From Pseudomonadota bacterium (GTDB lineage: Bacteria > Myxococcota_A > Bradymonadia > UBA4248): 33,388 bases of DNA. The position numbers and the translations under genes were made by a program. Positions 1 to 8,348 of the stretch are shown here, piece after piece (position 1 is the first letter of the stretch; every line of letters starts with the position of its first letter). Location of the stretch: contig JAFOHE010000015.1 in the NCBI GenBank assembly GCA_017421975.1, positions 1-33,388 of the forward strand. Direction: 5' to 3'. Under the pieces are notes generated by a model. It made no database searches and was not told the DNA's origin. It saw only the letters and a program-made list of their open reading frames with translations.

Positions 1-1
1 A

Positions 2-1174
2 CGAGGAACGACGACAAATTTTAATAACGAAGATGATCGCGTTCAGCTTAGATCGAACTTGCGTAATACTGAAATGCTTCTTCAACGTGATATTGGACGC
101 GTTGCATTTCGTTCTAATTTTCAGGCATATCAAGTTACAAACCAACACTCGGATACCAATTTTCAAGCCTTCCGACATGCGCGTGTACAGATTGATGGCA
201 AGTATTATTCTCAAATCACAATTGTTGGCGATATTACGGATTTCGGTTTTTTTGAGATCCGCCGCGCCAATAGCAAAGTCGTTGAACTCAATGACCTCGC
301 CTTGAGTGGTTTACAAAATAACGATTGCCTTCAAAAACTGGCGGCACAAGATGGAACTGTGAAGACGCTTACCTGCGGTATTGGTCATTGTAAGGCTTGC
401 GTCAATGGCTCGCCTGAAGATAACGCGAGTTCGCGTTTTGACGAAGCCTTTGATTTGGCTTTTCGAAATGCAGCCGCAGTGCGCATGACGAGCGTCGCTC
501 GAAACGAGAGTATCATTCGCCGATTGGATAATACAAATCGTCCCTCTGCGCGGCGATTGTATCTCGTTGATAATTTAAGTGTCGATCCGCAGATGGGTTT
601 TGCTGCACTTTTCCTCGGTGATCGTCTGACGCCGATCACGGCGATTACTTATTCTGTGATGAAAAATCTGAGTCATACTGACGAAATGGATCTTGTCAGA
701 TGTACGCACTCGCTCGATGATCATCCTGTGCCTTACAGTTGTTCCATTGTCGCTCGGAATATCGACTATTTCGATGTTTATCCCATATTTACTGATGTCA
801 ATCGTGAAGGTGCTGCTTTGACCATGGCGACGGACAAAGCAACAGATAAAGATTTTTCTGATTATGAAAATTTGGGGTGGTCAAGTGGTGATAATAGTAT
901 TACAAAATTGACCGGGGTGAATTTTAGAATTGGCGTTCATGGCACACGGCCTGTGATCAATCCGCAGTACGATGAAACGATGAACAATGCCCGCTATTTT
1001 CCGCCTTACTTTAAGAATGGTAATAACATTTATAATCGGGCACATGTTCAAAGTTCTGCAGCGATTTACAGTGTGCAAGACCCTAATGATTGGAAAGGGG
1101 GAAAAACGCCGGCTTCGATTGATAAGGGGACAGATGCAATTATATTTAATTCAACAACTGCTGGCGGTGCATAA
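2..1174 (+). CDS. PilW-like type IV pilus minor pilin, 5' end missing
   Basis: The frame is open from the first bases of the window, so the true start and N-terminal prepilin helix lie outside; a TTG at 59 is only an internal codon. About 390 residues remain. The visible start has the pattern LRNTEMLLQRDIGRVAF, which resembles the stretch just after the N-terminal helix of PilW-type minor pilins. The rest is a mixed globular domain with a cysteine group (CGIGHCKAC), a Cys pair around DLVRC/VPYSCS, and no membrane segment. A PilX-like gene follows after 42 bp, the usual order in a minor pilin cluster. The inferred role is priming or tip-capping of a type IV pilus. The PilW assignment rests on the short N-terminal pattern plus the neighbour, so it is moderate. 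Confidence 0.6.
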   Translation, partial: RGTTTNFNNEDDRVQLRSNLRNTEMLLQRDIGRVAFRSNFQAYQVTNQHSDTNFQAFRHARVQIDGKYYSQITIVGDITDFGFFEIRRANSKVVELNDLALSGLQNNDCLQKLAAQDGTVKTLTCGIGHCKACVNGSPEDNASSRFDEAFDLAFRNAAAVRMTSVARNESIIRRLDNTNRPSARRLYLVDNLSVDPQMGFAALFLGDRLTPITAITYSVMKNLSHTDEMDLVRCTHSLDDHPVPYSCSIVARNIDYFDVYPIFTDVNREGAALTMATDKATDKDFSDYENLGWSSGDNSITKLTGVNFRIGVHGTRPVINPQYDETMNNARYFPPYFKNGNNIYNRAHVQSSAAIYSVQDPNDWKGGKTPASIDKGTDAIIFNSTTAGGA

Positions 1175-1216
1175 ATTTGGGTGAGCCGTTTAGACGCATA
1201 AAGAAGGAGCATAACA

Positions 1217-1804
1217 ATGAAAACATTCGATATGAAAAAAGGTGTCGCGCTCGTCACGGTCATGCTCATTATCCTGACTTTGACGGTCATCGCTATTTTT
1301 ACGCTTCAGATGACGAAAACTGAAACGCAGGCTGCATCGGCTTTTCGCTTTAATCGGCAGGCAACGTATGCAGCACATAGCGTTTCCAATAGTATGATGA
1401 CGCAACTAAATCAGTTCGGCAATGAGAATGCTTCAGATGTTTTGTTTCAACAACTCAAAACCGATGGTGCTCGACTCTATTATACAGATGATATCAAAGA
1501 TAATACGGGTTTGACAAATAAGGTTTCGGATACTGGTTACCTTAAAGGTGACTTAAGCCGTTCAATTACGCAGTTGGGGTCTTTCGAAGATCTGACGATG
1601 GTACTCGGTGATACGACGGGAATGTCGGATGCAACGATGTTTTGCCGTTATACGATTTCGATGAATGCTGTCGCCATTGGCGGTCGTGCTGCTCAGCCTA
1701 AGGCGGGAAACACTTATTTTACTTTGAATGATCTCAATGCACGTGTCTCTTCACGTAAATATGAAATGGCGTATGTTTTGTTTCAGCCTGCGCCGTGCCA
1801 ATAA
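1217..1804 (+). CDS. PilX-like type IV pilus assembly protein
   Basis: This is a 195-residue protein. Its N-terminus, KKGVALVTVMLIILTLTVIA, is followed by FTLQMTKTETQAA, which matches the N-terminal domain of PilX minor pilins: one hydrophobic helix, then a conserved polar T-x-T-E stretch. The rest is a small extracellular domain with only two cysteines (FCRY and the C-terminal PCQ), possibly a disulfide. AAGGAG lies 7-8 bases before the ATG at 1217; an in-frame ATG at 1232 is possible but has a worse site. It follows the PilW-like gene closely and ends before a bidirectional terminator, so it is probably the last gene of the pilin operon. The family is clear at the N-terminus; the C-terminal domain is not recognisable. 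Confidence 0.7.
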   Translation: MKTFDMKKGVALVTVMLIILTLTVIAIFTLQMTKTETQAASAFRFNRQATYAAHSVSNSMMTQLNQFGNENASDVLFQQLKTDGARLYYTDDIKDNTGLTNKVSDTGYLKGDLSRSITQLGSFEDLTMVLGDTTGMSDATMFCRYTISMNAVAIGGRAAQPKAGNTYFTLNDLNARVSSRKYEMAYVLFQPAPCQ

Positions 1805-1824
1805 ACGTTTGGTATAAATTACAT

Positions 1825-1852
1825 AAAAAAGCCCACATGCGTGGGCTTTTTT
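1825..1852. terminator. Bidirectional intrinsic terminator
   Basis: A GCCCAC/GTGGGC stem with a 4-base loop is flanked by A-run and T-run on both sides, so it can act on either strand. It sits between the convergent PilX-like gene and the first TPR-PEGA gene. Confidence 0.85.
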
Positions 1853-1868
1853 ATGGTTCATTTAAAGA

Positions 1869-2879
1869 TTAAAATGTCCAATGGATACCAGCTGCCGTTG
1901 TGTCACCCGAAAAAACAATGTAGGGAGACAGCTTTTCCATGCGCTCATTTTCATATTGGTGCTCACGAAGGATATCGATCGTAATGAGCGTGACACCTGT
2001 GATGACGGCGGCTCCACCAATTGCAAGTAGTGCAATGCCAGCGTTGTGTTTGGTGTCATTTTTTTCATAATAAGAATAGGTGCCACCTCTGGCTGACGTT
2101 TGTGTTTTTTCATCGTAAGCCGTAGCAGCAACAGCACCACCTGTGACAGTCAAAATGGTACCGACAGCTGCGGATGCGATACCACCCCAGAATAAACCAC
2201 GCGATAAAATGGGAGGAGAGGGCATCAAAAGCGCAGTATCAATTTCCGAAAGATCGGGTTTGGAAAGCATCGTATTTTTATCTGTTTCCTTGATTTTGGA
2301 GGAACGCTTATCCATTGTGACTTCAAAATATCGGGGTTCATCAGCTTTCATACTGATGATGCGCGTTGCCGTTGCAAAACCTTTGAGTTGGAAGAGCAAA
2401 CGGCGTTGACCAACGGGGATGGAGGTCAGTTCATAGCATTGAACAGGTTCGGCATCATCAACGCTCACGAGGGTTTCAGCCGGTGAACACGAAATATGTA
2501 TTTCTGTTTTAACGACACCGCATTGCGCTGTGAGTTGTGAGACGTAAGGTGAGATATCATTGACGCCATATTGTTTAATCTGACGCGTGATATTTTCGTA
2601 TTCTTTAAAGTAATTGAGGGCTTCTTCACAACGACCGAGGTGTTGATAGGCACGGGCAATATTATAAACAGGTGTCGGATTGTCTGAGTATTTGCGAGCC
2701 ATTGTAAATTGTTCAATGGCTTTTTCATACATGGTAGTATCCGTTGATCCCTGTTTGTAATAATTAAGACCTTTAAGCATTAAATTTTGAAATTCAACAT
2801 TTTCATCAGCGAAAGCAATCTGTGAGAGGCTGAAAATGGCACTTAATGCAAGAAGAAACGTCATAAAATACTTTTTCAT
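1869..2879 (-). CDS. TPR-PEGA envelope protein, paralogue A
   Basis: This is a 336-residue exported protein. I chose the ATG at 2879 because AGGAG lies 6 bases upstream and the product then begins with a clean signal peptide (MKKYFMTFLLALSAIF, cleavage probably after AFA). Residues about 30-105 are TPR-like (YNIARAYQHLGRCEEALNYF). About 125-185 is a PEGA-like beta domain (CSPAETLVSVDDAEP ... LLFQLKGFA). Two hydrophobic glycine/alanine-rich segments follow (GLFWGGIASAAVGTILTVTG and GIALLAIGGAAVITGVTLI). The C-terminus is a short beta strand ending in Phe (AAGIHWTF). It shares this whole architecture with the gene 17 bp upstream, so the pair is a tandem duplication in one transcript. PEGA domains often bind surface polymers; the actual role here is unknown. 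Confidence 0.75.
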   Translation of the reverse strand: MKKYFMTFLLALSAIFSLSQIAFADENVEFQNLMLKGLNYYKQGSTDTTMYEKAIEQFTMARKYSDNPTPVYNIARAYQHLGRCEEALNYFKEYENITRQIKQYGVNDISPYVSQLTAQCGVVKTEIHISCSPAETLVSVDDAEPVQCYELTSIPVGQRRLLFQLKGFATATRIISMKADEPRYFEVTMDKRSSKIKETDKNTMLSKPDLSEIDTALLMPSPPILSRGLFWGGIASAAVGTILTVTGGAVAATAYDEKTQTSARGGTYSYYEKNDTKHNAGIALLAIGGAAVITGVTLITIDILREHQYENERMEKLSPYIVFSGDTTAAGIHWTF

Positions 2880-2896
2880 TTCATACTCCTTCTGCA

Positions 2897-3856
2897 TTAA
2901 AATATGAATTGGATGCCGGCAGAAGCGCCATCCGAAGAAAGATGAATGACGGGATCAAAAGAAAGTGTATTGCGATATTGTTGAATGCGTTCATCATCCG
3001 TTTTATGTGTAGAAATGGCATAGTGGATGAGCAAGCCAATGCCTGCTCCCAAAGCGGCACCGCCGAGAGCAAGCGTGACGGCACCACCAGTAATGAGGCC
3101 GTCGTCGCGATCATAGCGTGTGCTATTTTCGATAGATTGCTTGTCATAACCACAGGCAAGAAGAATTCCGCCAGTAATGCTTGCGAGTGCACCGACGGAA
3201 GCTGCGGCAAAGCCTGAAACAAAAATAGGGTCTTCCCAAAGTGAGGGACGATTGATGAGAAATGTTGTCGAATCTGAATGTTGTAATGCAACAGTCGAAG
3301 TGGCAACGCTGTTGATATCAATATTAATGTCCTGTTCTATGCTGGCGTATCCTTTGGCACGTACTGAATAGTGATGTTTGCCGGCTTTGAGCGTGTGCAT
3401 GCCATCACAAAGAACGGCGCGTTCGCCATCAAAACTCACTTCTGCTTGCGAAGGCGAACAATGGAGTACGAGCGTACCTGTCATGCCACATTGCTTTGTC
3501 AGCGCAGCGATGTATTCCGAGACATCGGTGTAATCGCTGTCTGCAATCGCTATAGATTGGTAGAGCAGATAATGGTTCAATGCTTTTTCGCAGTTGCCAA
3601 GCCGATGATAAGTACGTGCAATATTGTATATCACGATGGCTTGATCGGGTTCGAGTTGATGCGCATATAAAAAGGCATTCAGAGCATCTTGATAACGACT
3701 GGCGTCAGTTTTACCTTCATTATAAAGACGTATGCCTTCCTGCATGACGGAACTGAAGCTTTCGCCTGCGTAGGCTGAAGACTCGGTTTGTGCTGTTGCC
3801 GTCACAGGCATAAGCGTGACGAGGAGCATGATGGCAAATAGGATTCGATATTTCAT
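2897..3856 (-). CDS. TPR-PEGA envelope protein, paralogue B
   Basis: This is a 319-residue protein with a signal peptide (MKYRILFAIMLLVTLMPVTATAQ), a TPR-like segment (YNIARTYHRLGNCEKALNHY), a PEGA-like domain (CSPSQAEVSFDGERAVLCDG ... YSVRAKGYA), two hydrophobic segments and a C-terminal strand ending in Phe (SAGIQFIF). The same blocks occur in the same order in the gene 17 bp downstream, including the N-I-A-R-x-Y and C-S-P landmarks and the conserved QCG between the TPR and PEGA parts. It is first in the pair, and no clear promoter was found. TPR-PEGA proteins are frequent in Myxococcota. Function is not known; an envelope scaffold or polymer-binding role is inference only. Confidence 0.75.
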   Translation of the reverse strand: MKYRILFAIMLLVTLMPVTATAQTESSAYAGESFSSVMQEGIRLYNEGKTDASRYQDALNAFLYAHQLEPDQAIVIYNIARTYHRLGNCEKALNHYLLYQSIAIADSDYTDVSEYIAALTKQCGMTGTLVLHCSPSQAEVSFDGERAVLCDGMHTLKAGKHHYSVRAKGYASIEQDINIDINSVATSTVALQHSDSTTFLINRPSLWEDPIFVSGFAAASVGALASITGGILLACGYDKQSIENSTRYDRDDGLITGGAVTLALGGAALGAGIGLLIHYAISTHKTDDERIQQYRNTLSFDPVIHLSSDGASAGIQFIF

Positions 3857-3922
3857 GATGACGTGTGTTCGCGTGCCATTGGCAACGTTCTAAAGGAATA
3901 TATTGTAAACTATCTTATGGGC

Positions 3923-3954
3923 GAGCATCCGCCGTATTTTGTCGGAGAATGCTC
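3923..3954. repeat. Short inverted repeat downstream of the nucleotidase gene
   Basis: GAGCAT and ATGCTC face each other across 20 bases, with CCG/CGG able to extend the stem. No T-run follows on either strand, so a role as a terminator is doubtful. It lies in the 171-bp gap between the nucleotidase stop and the start of TPR-PEGA paralogue B. Confidence 0.35.
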
Positions 3955-4027
3955 CGCTTTGAAAGCATCGTCCAAAGCACAAAAGTTTATCAGAACGCAT
4001 GGTGCAATTCAATTGCCTTAATACGTC

Positions 4028-5797
4028 TTATAGAAAGGCATCGCATGTACCAACTGTGATGCGTGGAGCCTCGGGATCAATGAGATCGGCATTTCCAAAG
4101 CAGCCCTCTTTGGAAGAGATATATTGCATGATGGTTTGTTTGATGAGCGGGCCTTTTTCGATGATGGATGAAGTTTGGAAAATGCCGCCGAGTGAGTCGC
4201 CACCGTTGTAAAGGAAGTCACTGACGACGATTTTGTAGCGTCCTTTGGGATCAATGGGTTTGCCATTGATCGTCGGGCCGCTGCAGAGACAGCTTTTTTC
4301 CCAGTATTCTGTGTTACCATCGTGGTTGATGTCTTCCGTTGGGCGATTGCAATCGCGTTGGAATTTATAGGAAATGCCGCTGACCTGGAGAACGCCGTGG
4401 TGATGACCGCTTGACATGATGCGTAGAACATCGATGATTTCCTGTCCACTCATGTCCACGAGATAAGCATAGTTATCAAATGGCATCATGGCAGAGATGA
4501 GTTCGCGATAGAGATTGCCTTTAGGCCAATCAATGCGCAAGCCGCCGGCATTTAGCAGGGCGCCGTCCGATTCTGGAAATTGGCTCCGTGTGGCATCTGT
4601 TACAAGGTTGCCAACGCCAGACTCGCCTTCGTTATTTCTAAAAAGTGGTTCTGTTGTACAGGCCATGACATCACACAGGTTTTCGCGCATGCCAGATTCA
4701 AAGCGCGATGTCATTTCGTATCCGCGTGCATCGGGCGTTACCGTTAAGGCGCCAACTTTAAGGTTTTCGGGATGATCATAACCGCCGGCGCAGCCTTTAT
4801 AAATGGGGGCGTGCGTAAGATTGATTTTTTGGACGGTTTTTTTGTCAATTTCGAGCCCTTTGCCATCGGCTTTTGGCACGAGGCGAAGCGTCGTCAGTTC
4901 GCGTCCACCCGATTTGCCCTGCGTGATGAGCGTTTTGCCATTATCATATAAAAAGCTGATATGGAGATGTCCAGTGACGAGGAGATCGATCTTGTCCCGT
5001 ATTTCTGCAGGCATGGCCAGAATTTCACCGATTTCATGGTCAAACGTCGCGTCCGTCGAAACCGTATTAAATTCGGGCATTGGTGTCGGTTCACCCGTCA
5101 CGTGTGCGAGAACAATCGTGAAATCCGGATTTTCAGCCTCAATTTGTGGAATGACTCTCATGAGTGAATCGGCAACATTTTCAAAGTGTATGCCAGAAAT
5201 ATTTTGGGCACTTGTGGCGACAGGCGTTTCGACGGTCGTCACACCAGTGACGGCAATACGATAGGGACCTTTTTGGATGATGGTATAGGGCTTCAGTTCT
5301 TTTGGTGGCCATGACGAGTATTCATCCAATGGGATGACATTGGCGCTTACCCACGAAAATTGGCTCGCTGCGATGGCGTCTTTAAGGGCACCTTGAGGAT
5401 CGTCGCCACGGGTCTCACTCTTGCCATAATCGAATTCGTGATTGCCAAAGGTTGTCACATCAAGACCGATGGTATTCATAATTTCTACCATACCTTGACC
5501 TTTCGTTTCATTAAGTGGCGTGGCCCCCTGAAACATATCGCCTGCATCGATGAGTAAAACAGGATCAGCGGATGCTGCTTTCAGAGATTCGACTGTCGCC
5601 ATCCATACGGGAAGGCCACCGTCAGCAATATCTGGCGCATCTTTTTGGACGGATTCATAGAGCGTCGAATGATAATCGTTCCACATCACAAGTTCGACGC
5701 CCGTCGGTGCCGGTGTCGCCGCTGTTTGAATGTCAGAATTCTTGGTGCAAGATAGACAGCAAATGGCTGTAAGACTGAGTAAAAGCGCTTTCTTCAT
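4028..5797 (-). CDS. 5'-nucleotidase / metallophosphatase lipoprotein
   Basis: This is a 589-residue protein. The ATG at 5797 is preferred over an upstream in-frame ATG because GGAG lies 5 bases before it and the product then opens with a lipoprotein signal (MKKALLLSLTAICCLSC). The N-terminal calcineurin-like domain shows the metal-site motifs in order: NDYH, GDMFQG, GNHEFDYG and GHLH. The C-terminal half matches the 5'-nucleotidase C-terminal domain: GNLVTDATR, NAGGLRIDWPKG (usually NGGGIR), PFDNYAYLVDMSGQEI, and a final FLYNGGDSLGG. It should hydrolyse nucleotide or similar phosphomonoesters in the periplasm or at the surface; the substrate cannot be told. A Cys-rich, calcium-loop-like insert (CNRPTEDINHDGNTEYWEKS) interrupts the C-terminal domain. 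The gene appears monocistronic. Confidence 0.88.
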   Translation of the reverse strand: MKKALLLSLTAICCLSCTKNSDIQTAATPAPTGVELVMWNDYHSTLYESVQKDAPDIADGGLPVWMATVESLKAASADPVLLIDAGDMFQGATPLNETKGQGMVEIMNTIGLDVTTFGNHEFDYGKSETRGDDPQGALKDAIAASQFSWVSANVIPLDEYSSWPPKELKPYTIIQKGPYRIAVTGVTTVETPVATSAQNISGIHFENVADSLMRVIPQIEAENPDFTIVLAHVTGEPTPMPEFNTVSTDATFDHEIGEILAMPAEIRDKIDLLVTGHLHISFLYDNGKTLITQGKSGGRELTTLRLVPKADGKGLEIDKKTVQKINLTHAPIYKGCAGGYDHPENLKVGALTVTPDARGYEMTSRFESGMRENLCDVMACTTEPLFRNNEGESGVGNLVTDATRSQFPESDGALLNAGGLRIDWPKGNLYRELISAMMPFDNYAYLVDMSGQEIIDVLRIMSSGHHHGVLQVSGISYKFQRDCNRPTEDINHDGNTEYWEKSCLCSGPTINGKPIDPKGRYKIVVSDFLYNGGDSLGGIFQTSSIIEKGPLIKQTIMQYISSKEGCFGNADLIDPEAPRITVGTCDAFL

Positions 5798-5911
5798 AAT
5801 GTCTCCATGAGCGTATATGTATATTATAAACGGCACAATCGTCCGTCATCGAAAGTTCATTATAGAATGAAACGGTGCAAAAGACATTATTTCCGAGAAA
5901 TGTTGGGGGGA

Positions 5912-5973
5912 ACGGCGGCGTATCTTGATAGCCGCCGTGGACGGCCGTATTGAGCGTGAGCGAGATAGGCCGT
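5912..5973. repeat. Two adjacent hairpins upstream of metK promoter
   Basis: ACGGCGGC (5912-5919) pairs with GCCGCCGT (5931-5938). Immediately after, ACGGCC (5941-5946) pairs with GGCCGT (5968-5973). Neither has a T-run. They lie between the divergent nucleotidase and metK genes, upstream of the likely metK -35 box, so they are not part of the metK leader transcribed from that promoter. The rest of this 310-bp gap holds only the metK promoter and ribosome site. Confidence 0.5.
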
Positions 5974-5995
5974 GCACTATGATCATCCTATTTGC

Positions 5996-6023
5996 TTGAC
6001 ATAAGATGCCCACTGCATATAAA
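5996..6023 (+). promoter_or_regulatory. Sigma70-type promoter for metK
   Basis: A perfect TTGACA (5996-6001) and TATAAA (6018-6023) are separated by 16 bases, about 85 bases before the metK ATG. The leader between them and the gene shows no recognisable SAM or SAH riboswitch fold. The metK ribosome site is a GAGG 9 bases before the start. Confidence 0.7.
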
Positions 6024-6107
6024 CAACGCGACTTTTACTGCCTTTTTTGAGTTGTGCGTGCGGTAGAAGTTGTTTGAAGACCAGCATTACTTTTTGAGGT
6101 TTTTACA

Positions 6108-7271
6108 ATGAGCAAAAAAGATTTTCTTTTTACGAGCGAATCGGTCACGGAAGGTCATCCCGATAAAATGGCGGATCAGGTCAGCGATGCTGTGCTTGAT
6201 GCCATTCTTGCCAAAGATCCGAAGGCGCATGTCGCCTGCGAATCGCTTTTGAAGACGGGGTTGATCATTGTCGCCGGTGAAATCACAACAACGACGTGGG
6301 TTGATATCCCCGAGATCGCTCGAAATACAGTCAAAAATATCGGTTACGACAGTTCTGCCAAGGGGTTTGATTATCAGACGTGCGGCGTGATGGTGGCGGT
6401 CGAGGCGCAGAGCCCGGACATTTGTCAAGGCGTTGATACGTCGAAAGGTGTCGTGGCCGAGCAGGGTGCTGGTGACCAGGGACTCATGTTCGGTTTTGCC
6501 TGTGATGAAACGCCTGAATTTATGCCGGCACCAATCATGTATGCGCACCAGTTGACGCGCAAGCTTTCGCAGATCCGACGCGATGGTAAGGTCGATTTTC
6601 TCCGTCCGGATGGCAAGAGCCAGGTTTCCGTGCGTTACGTCGATGGCAAAGTCCATTCGATTGATGCGGTCGTCGTTTCGACGCAACATTCTGAGGACGT
6701 TTCGACGTCAGACCTTCGCGAAGCCATCATGGAACTCGTGATCAAAGATACACTTCCCTCCAATCTCCTCACCAAGGACACGAAATTCCACATCAATCCG
6801 ACGGGACGTTTCGTCATTGGCGGGCCTCAGGGTGATTGTGGTCTGACGGGACGTAAGATCATCGTCGATACTTATGGTGGTATGGGACGTCATGGCGGTG
6901 GCGCTTTTTCCGGCAAAGACCCATCCAAAGTCGATCGCAGTGCTTGCTACATGTGCCGTTATATCGCCAAAAATATCGTCGCAGCCGGCCTTGCACGCCG
7001 CGCCGAAGTCCAACTTGCCTACGCCATTGGTGTCGCGGAACCCGTCTCTGTTCTCGTCGATACGTTCGGCACGGCCACGGTCGATGAAGCCGTGATCGAA
7101 AAGCGTGTCCGCGACGTTTTCCGCCTTAAACCAGCCGGCATTATCGAATCGCTCGATCTGCTTCGCCCCATTTACAGCCCAACAGCGGCCTTCGGGCATT
7201 TCGGGCGAAAACCCGAAAATGGCTTCTTCACTTGGGAACGACTCGATAAAGTCGATGCGCTCAAAGGCTAA
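6108..7271 (+). CDS. metK: S-adenosylmethionine synthetase
   Basis: This 387-residue protein has the normal bacterial length. It makes S-adenosylmethionine from methionine and ATP in the cytoplasm. The family motifs are intact: [20 protein letters not shown] at the N-terminus, the hexapeptide GAGDQG around residue 120, the [16 protein letters not shown] phosphate-binding loop, and [11 protein letters not shown] near the C-terminus. It starts at an ATG after a GAGG site, has its own strong promoter and ends before an intrinsic terminator, so it is a single-gene unit. Upstream is a divergent nucleotidase gene. Nothing in the protein looks altered. Confidence 0.98.
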   Translation: MSKKDFLFTSESVTEGHPDKMADQVSDAVLDAILAKDPKAHVACESLLKTGLIIVAGEITTTTWVDIPEIARNTVKNIGYDSSAKGFDYQTCGVMVAVEAQSPDICQGVDTSKGVVAEQGAGDQGLMFGFACDETPEFMPAPIMYAHQLTRKLSQIRRDGKVDFLRPDGKSQVSVRYVDGKVHSIDAVVVSTQHSEDVSTSDLREAIMELVIKDTLPSNLLTKDTKFHINPTGRFVIGGPQGDCGLTGRKIIVDTYGGMGRHGGGAFSGKDPSKVDRSACYMCRYIAKNIVAAGLARRAEVQLAYAIGVAEPVSVLVDTFGTATVDEAVIEKRVRDVFRLKPAGIIESLDLLRPIYSPTAAFGHFGRKPENGFFTWERLDKVDALKG

Positions 7272-7282
7272 GCTGAATTAAG

Positions 7283-7323
7283 GCCCTTTCATAAAGACTT
7301 TTGCCGGTGAAAGGGCTTTTTTT
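7283..7323 (+). terminator. Intrinsic terminator of metK
   Basis: GCCCTTTC (7283-7290) pairs with GAAAGGGC (7309-7316), followed by seven T. It lies 11 bases after the metK stop codon. Confidence 0.85.
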
Positions 7324-7339
7324 ATTTCAAGGTTTTGGT

Positions 7340-7456
7340 GGGGGCCGACGCCCCCTACGCGGCTGTTTTGCGCAAGCAAAGACATGTCGCGACACGTCTC
7401 TGTCTGCGCAAAATACGCCGCTACCCCCTGTGCGGGGGATACCCCCGCAACGCCCC
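7340..7456 (+). repeat. Intergenic three-hairpin repeat with bulged-C stem
   Basis: A left hairpin GGGGGC-CGAC-GCCCCC (7340-7355) is followed by a long central hairpin: GCGGC (7359-7363) pairs with GCCGC (7417-7421), and TGTTTTGCGCA (7364-7374) pairs with TGCGCAAAATA (7405-7415) with one G-T wobble. A single unpaired C at 7416 sits between the two 3' arms. The apex holds a further AGAC...GTCT / TGTC...GACA stem. A right hairpin TGCGGGGG-AT-ACCCCCGCA follows. A shorter relative lies at 24466-24520 on the minus strand. The rest of this 330-bp gap (to 7601) has only a small GAGCC-TTAT-GGCTC hairpin at 7519-7532 and no gene. Confidence 0.8.
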
Positions 7457-7601
7457 TAGAATTTGATCGCTGACATCGTGTGCCCGTTTTGACAAGTGGG
7501 TATTTGCCTGCAAACGACGAGCCTTATGGCTCATGTAGCGTTTATCGTGCGGGAGGCGACAGCACGTGTGTTTAATCATTTTTTGAAAACTTAAATCGTT
7601 T

Positions 7602-8348
7602 ATGATTATTCAGTATAAATCCAGAAAAGAAGTTTATGAGACGGACGATGTGGTCGTCTTCTCCTACTCACTTAATGAACGTGCCATTCGAACGTTTGAA
7701 TTTGGGGCGTTCTTTTTGCTGATCATTGCTTCATTCATTTATCCGGTTACGCACTTTGAGCCCAGACAGTGGATGGCTGGCGCACTTGCCCTGGCTATCG
7801 CAGCGACAGCAGCTTTTTGTACTGCACGCTATTGGCGTATGTTCGTGACGACGGAATTTATCGGCTGGGATAAGGATAACTTTTATGTTACCCAGGGACG
7901 CAAAGGCGTTGCCGTCATTCCATGGAAAGTTCTTGATCTCAATAATACCGGTTTGAAAGATCCAACATCGGGATCTGTGCTCAATATCCATGTTTCGTCG
8001 CAAGATCCGATCGTCAAGCTCCGCCTTGTCTCCGGCTTTATTATCGTCGATAAGTTTCAGAACGTTTTGGCAACGATTCTGACGCATATTAAGCAGAATT
8101 TGGAAGCCAACGGTGAATTGCCGAAGAAGGTGGAAACGTCGTCTGAAAAGGACGTTTCTGAGGCTGCTTCCAAACCGCCTGTGTCTGAAGCTGCCGTAGA
8201 AAATGCAGCATCCACGTCTGTTGAAGAAAATGAAGCGGCAAAACTTTCGACGGATGTTTCGCAATCGGAAGGGCTGAGTGCGACGAAAGAAACGGAATCA
8301 AACGCGCCTGCGGTTGAAGCCGTTGAAAAGGAGGCTGAATCACATTGA
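7602..8348 (+). CDS. Two-helix membrane protein with PH-like domain and acidic tail
   Basis: This is a 248-residue protein of unknown function. After about 30 polar residues come two membrane helices (FGAFFLLIIASFIYPVT and WMAGALALAIAATAAFCTA). A beta-rich stretch follows (TEFIGWDKDNFYVTQGRKGVAVIPWKVL ... VKLRLVSGFIIVD) that resembles a bacterial PH-like fold. Residues about 165-248 form a low-complexity tail rich in Ala, Glu, Ser and Val, probably disordered. No clear ribosome site precedes the ATG. The stop codon overlaps the TTG start of rnhB by 4 bases, so the two are probably translated from one mRNA. The membrane topology is visible; the PH-like label is inference from strand pattern. 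Confidence 0.7.
   Translation: MIIQYKSRKEVYETDDVVVFSYSLNERAIRTFEFGAFFLLIIASFIYPVTHFEPRQWMAGALALAIAATAAFCTARYWRMFVTTEFIGWDKDNFYVTQGRKGVAVIPWKVLDLNNTGLKDPTSGSVLNIHVSSQDPIVKLRLVSGFIIVDKFQNVLATILTHIKQNLEANGELPKKVETSSEKDVSEAASKPPVSEAAVENAASTSVEENEAAKLSTDVSQSEGLSATKETESNAPAVEAVEKEAESH

Noticed and set aside
6024-6107. SAM or SAH riboswitch in the metK leader
   Set aside because: The leader is about 85 bases long and shows none of the known SAM/SAH aptamer landmarks.
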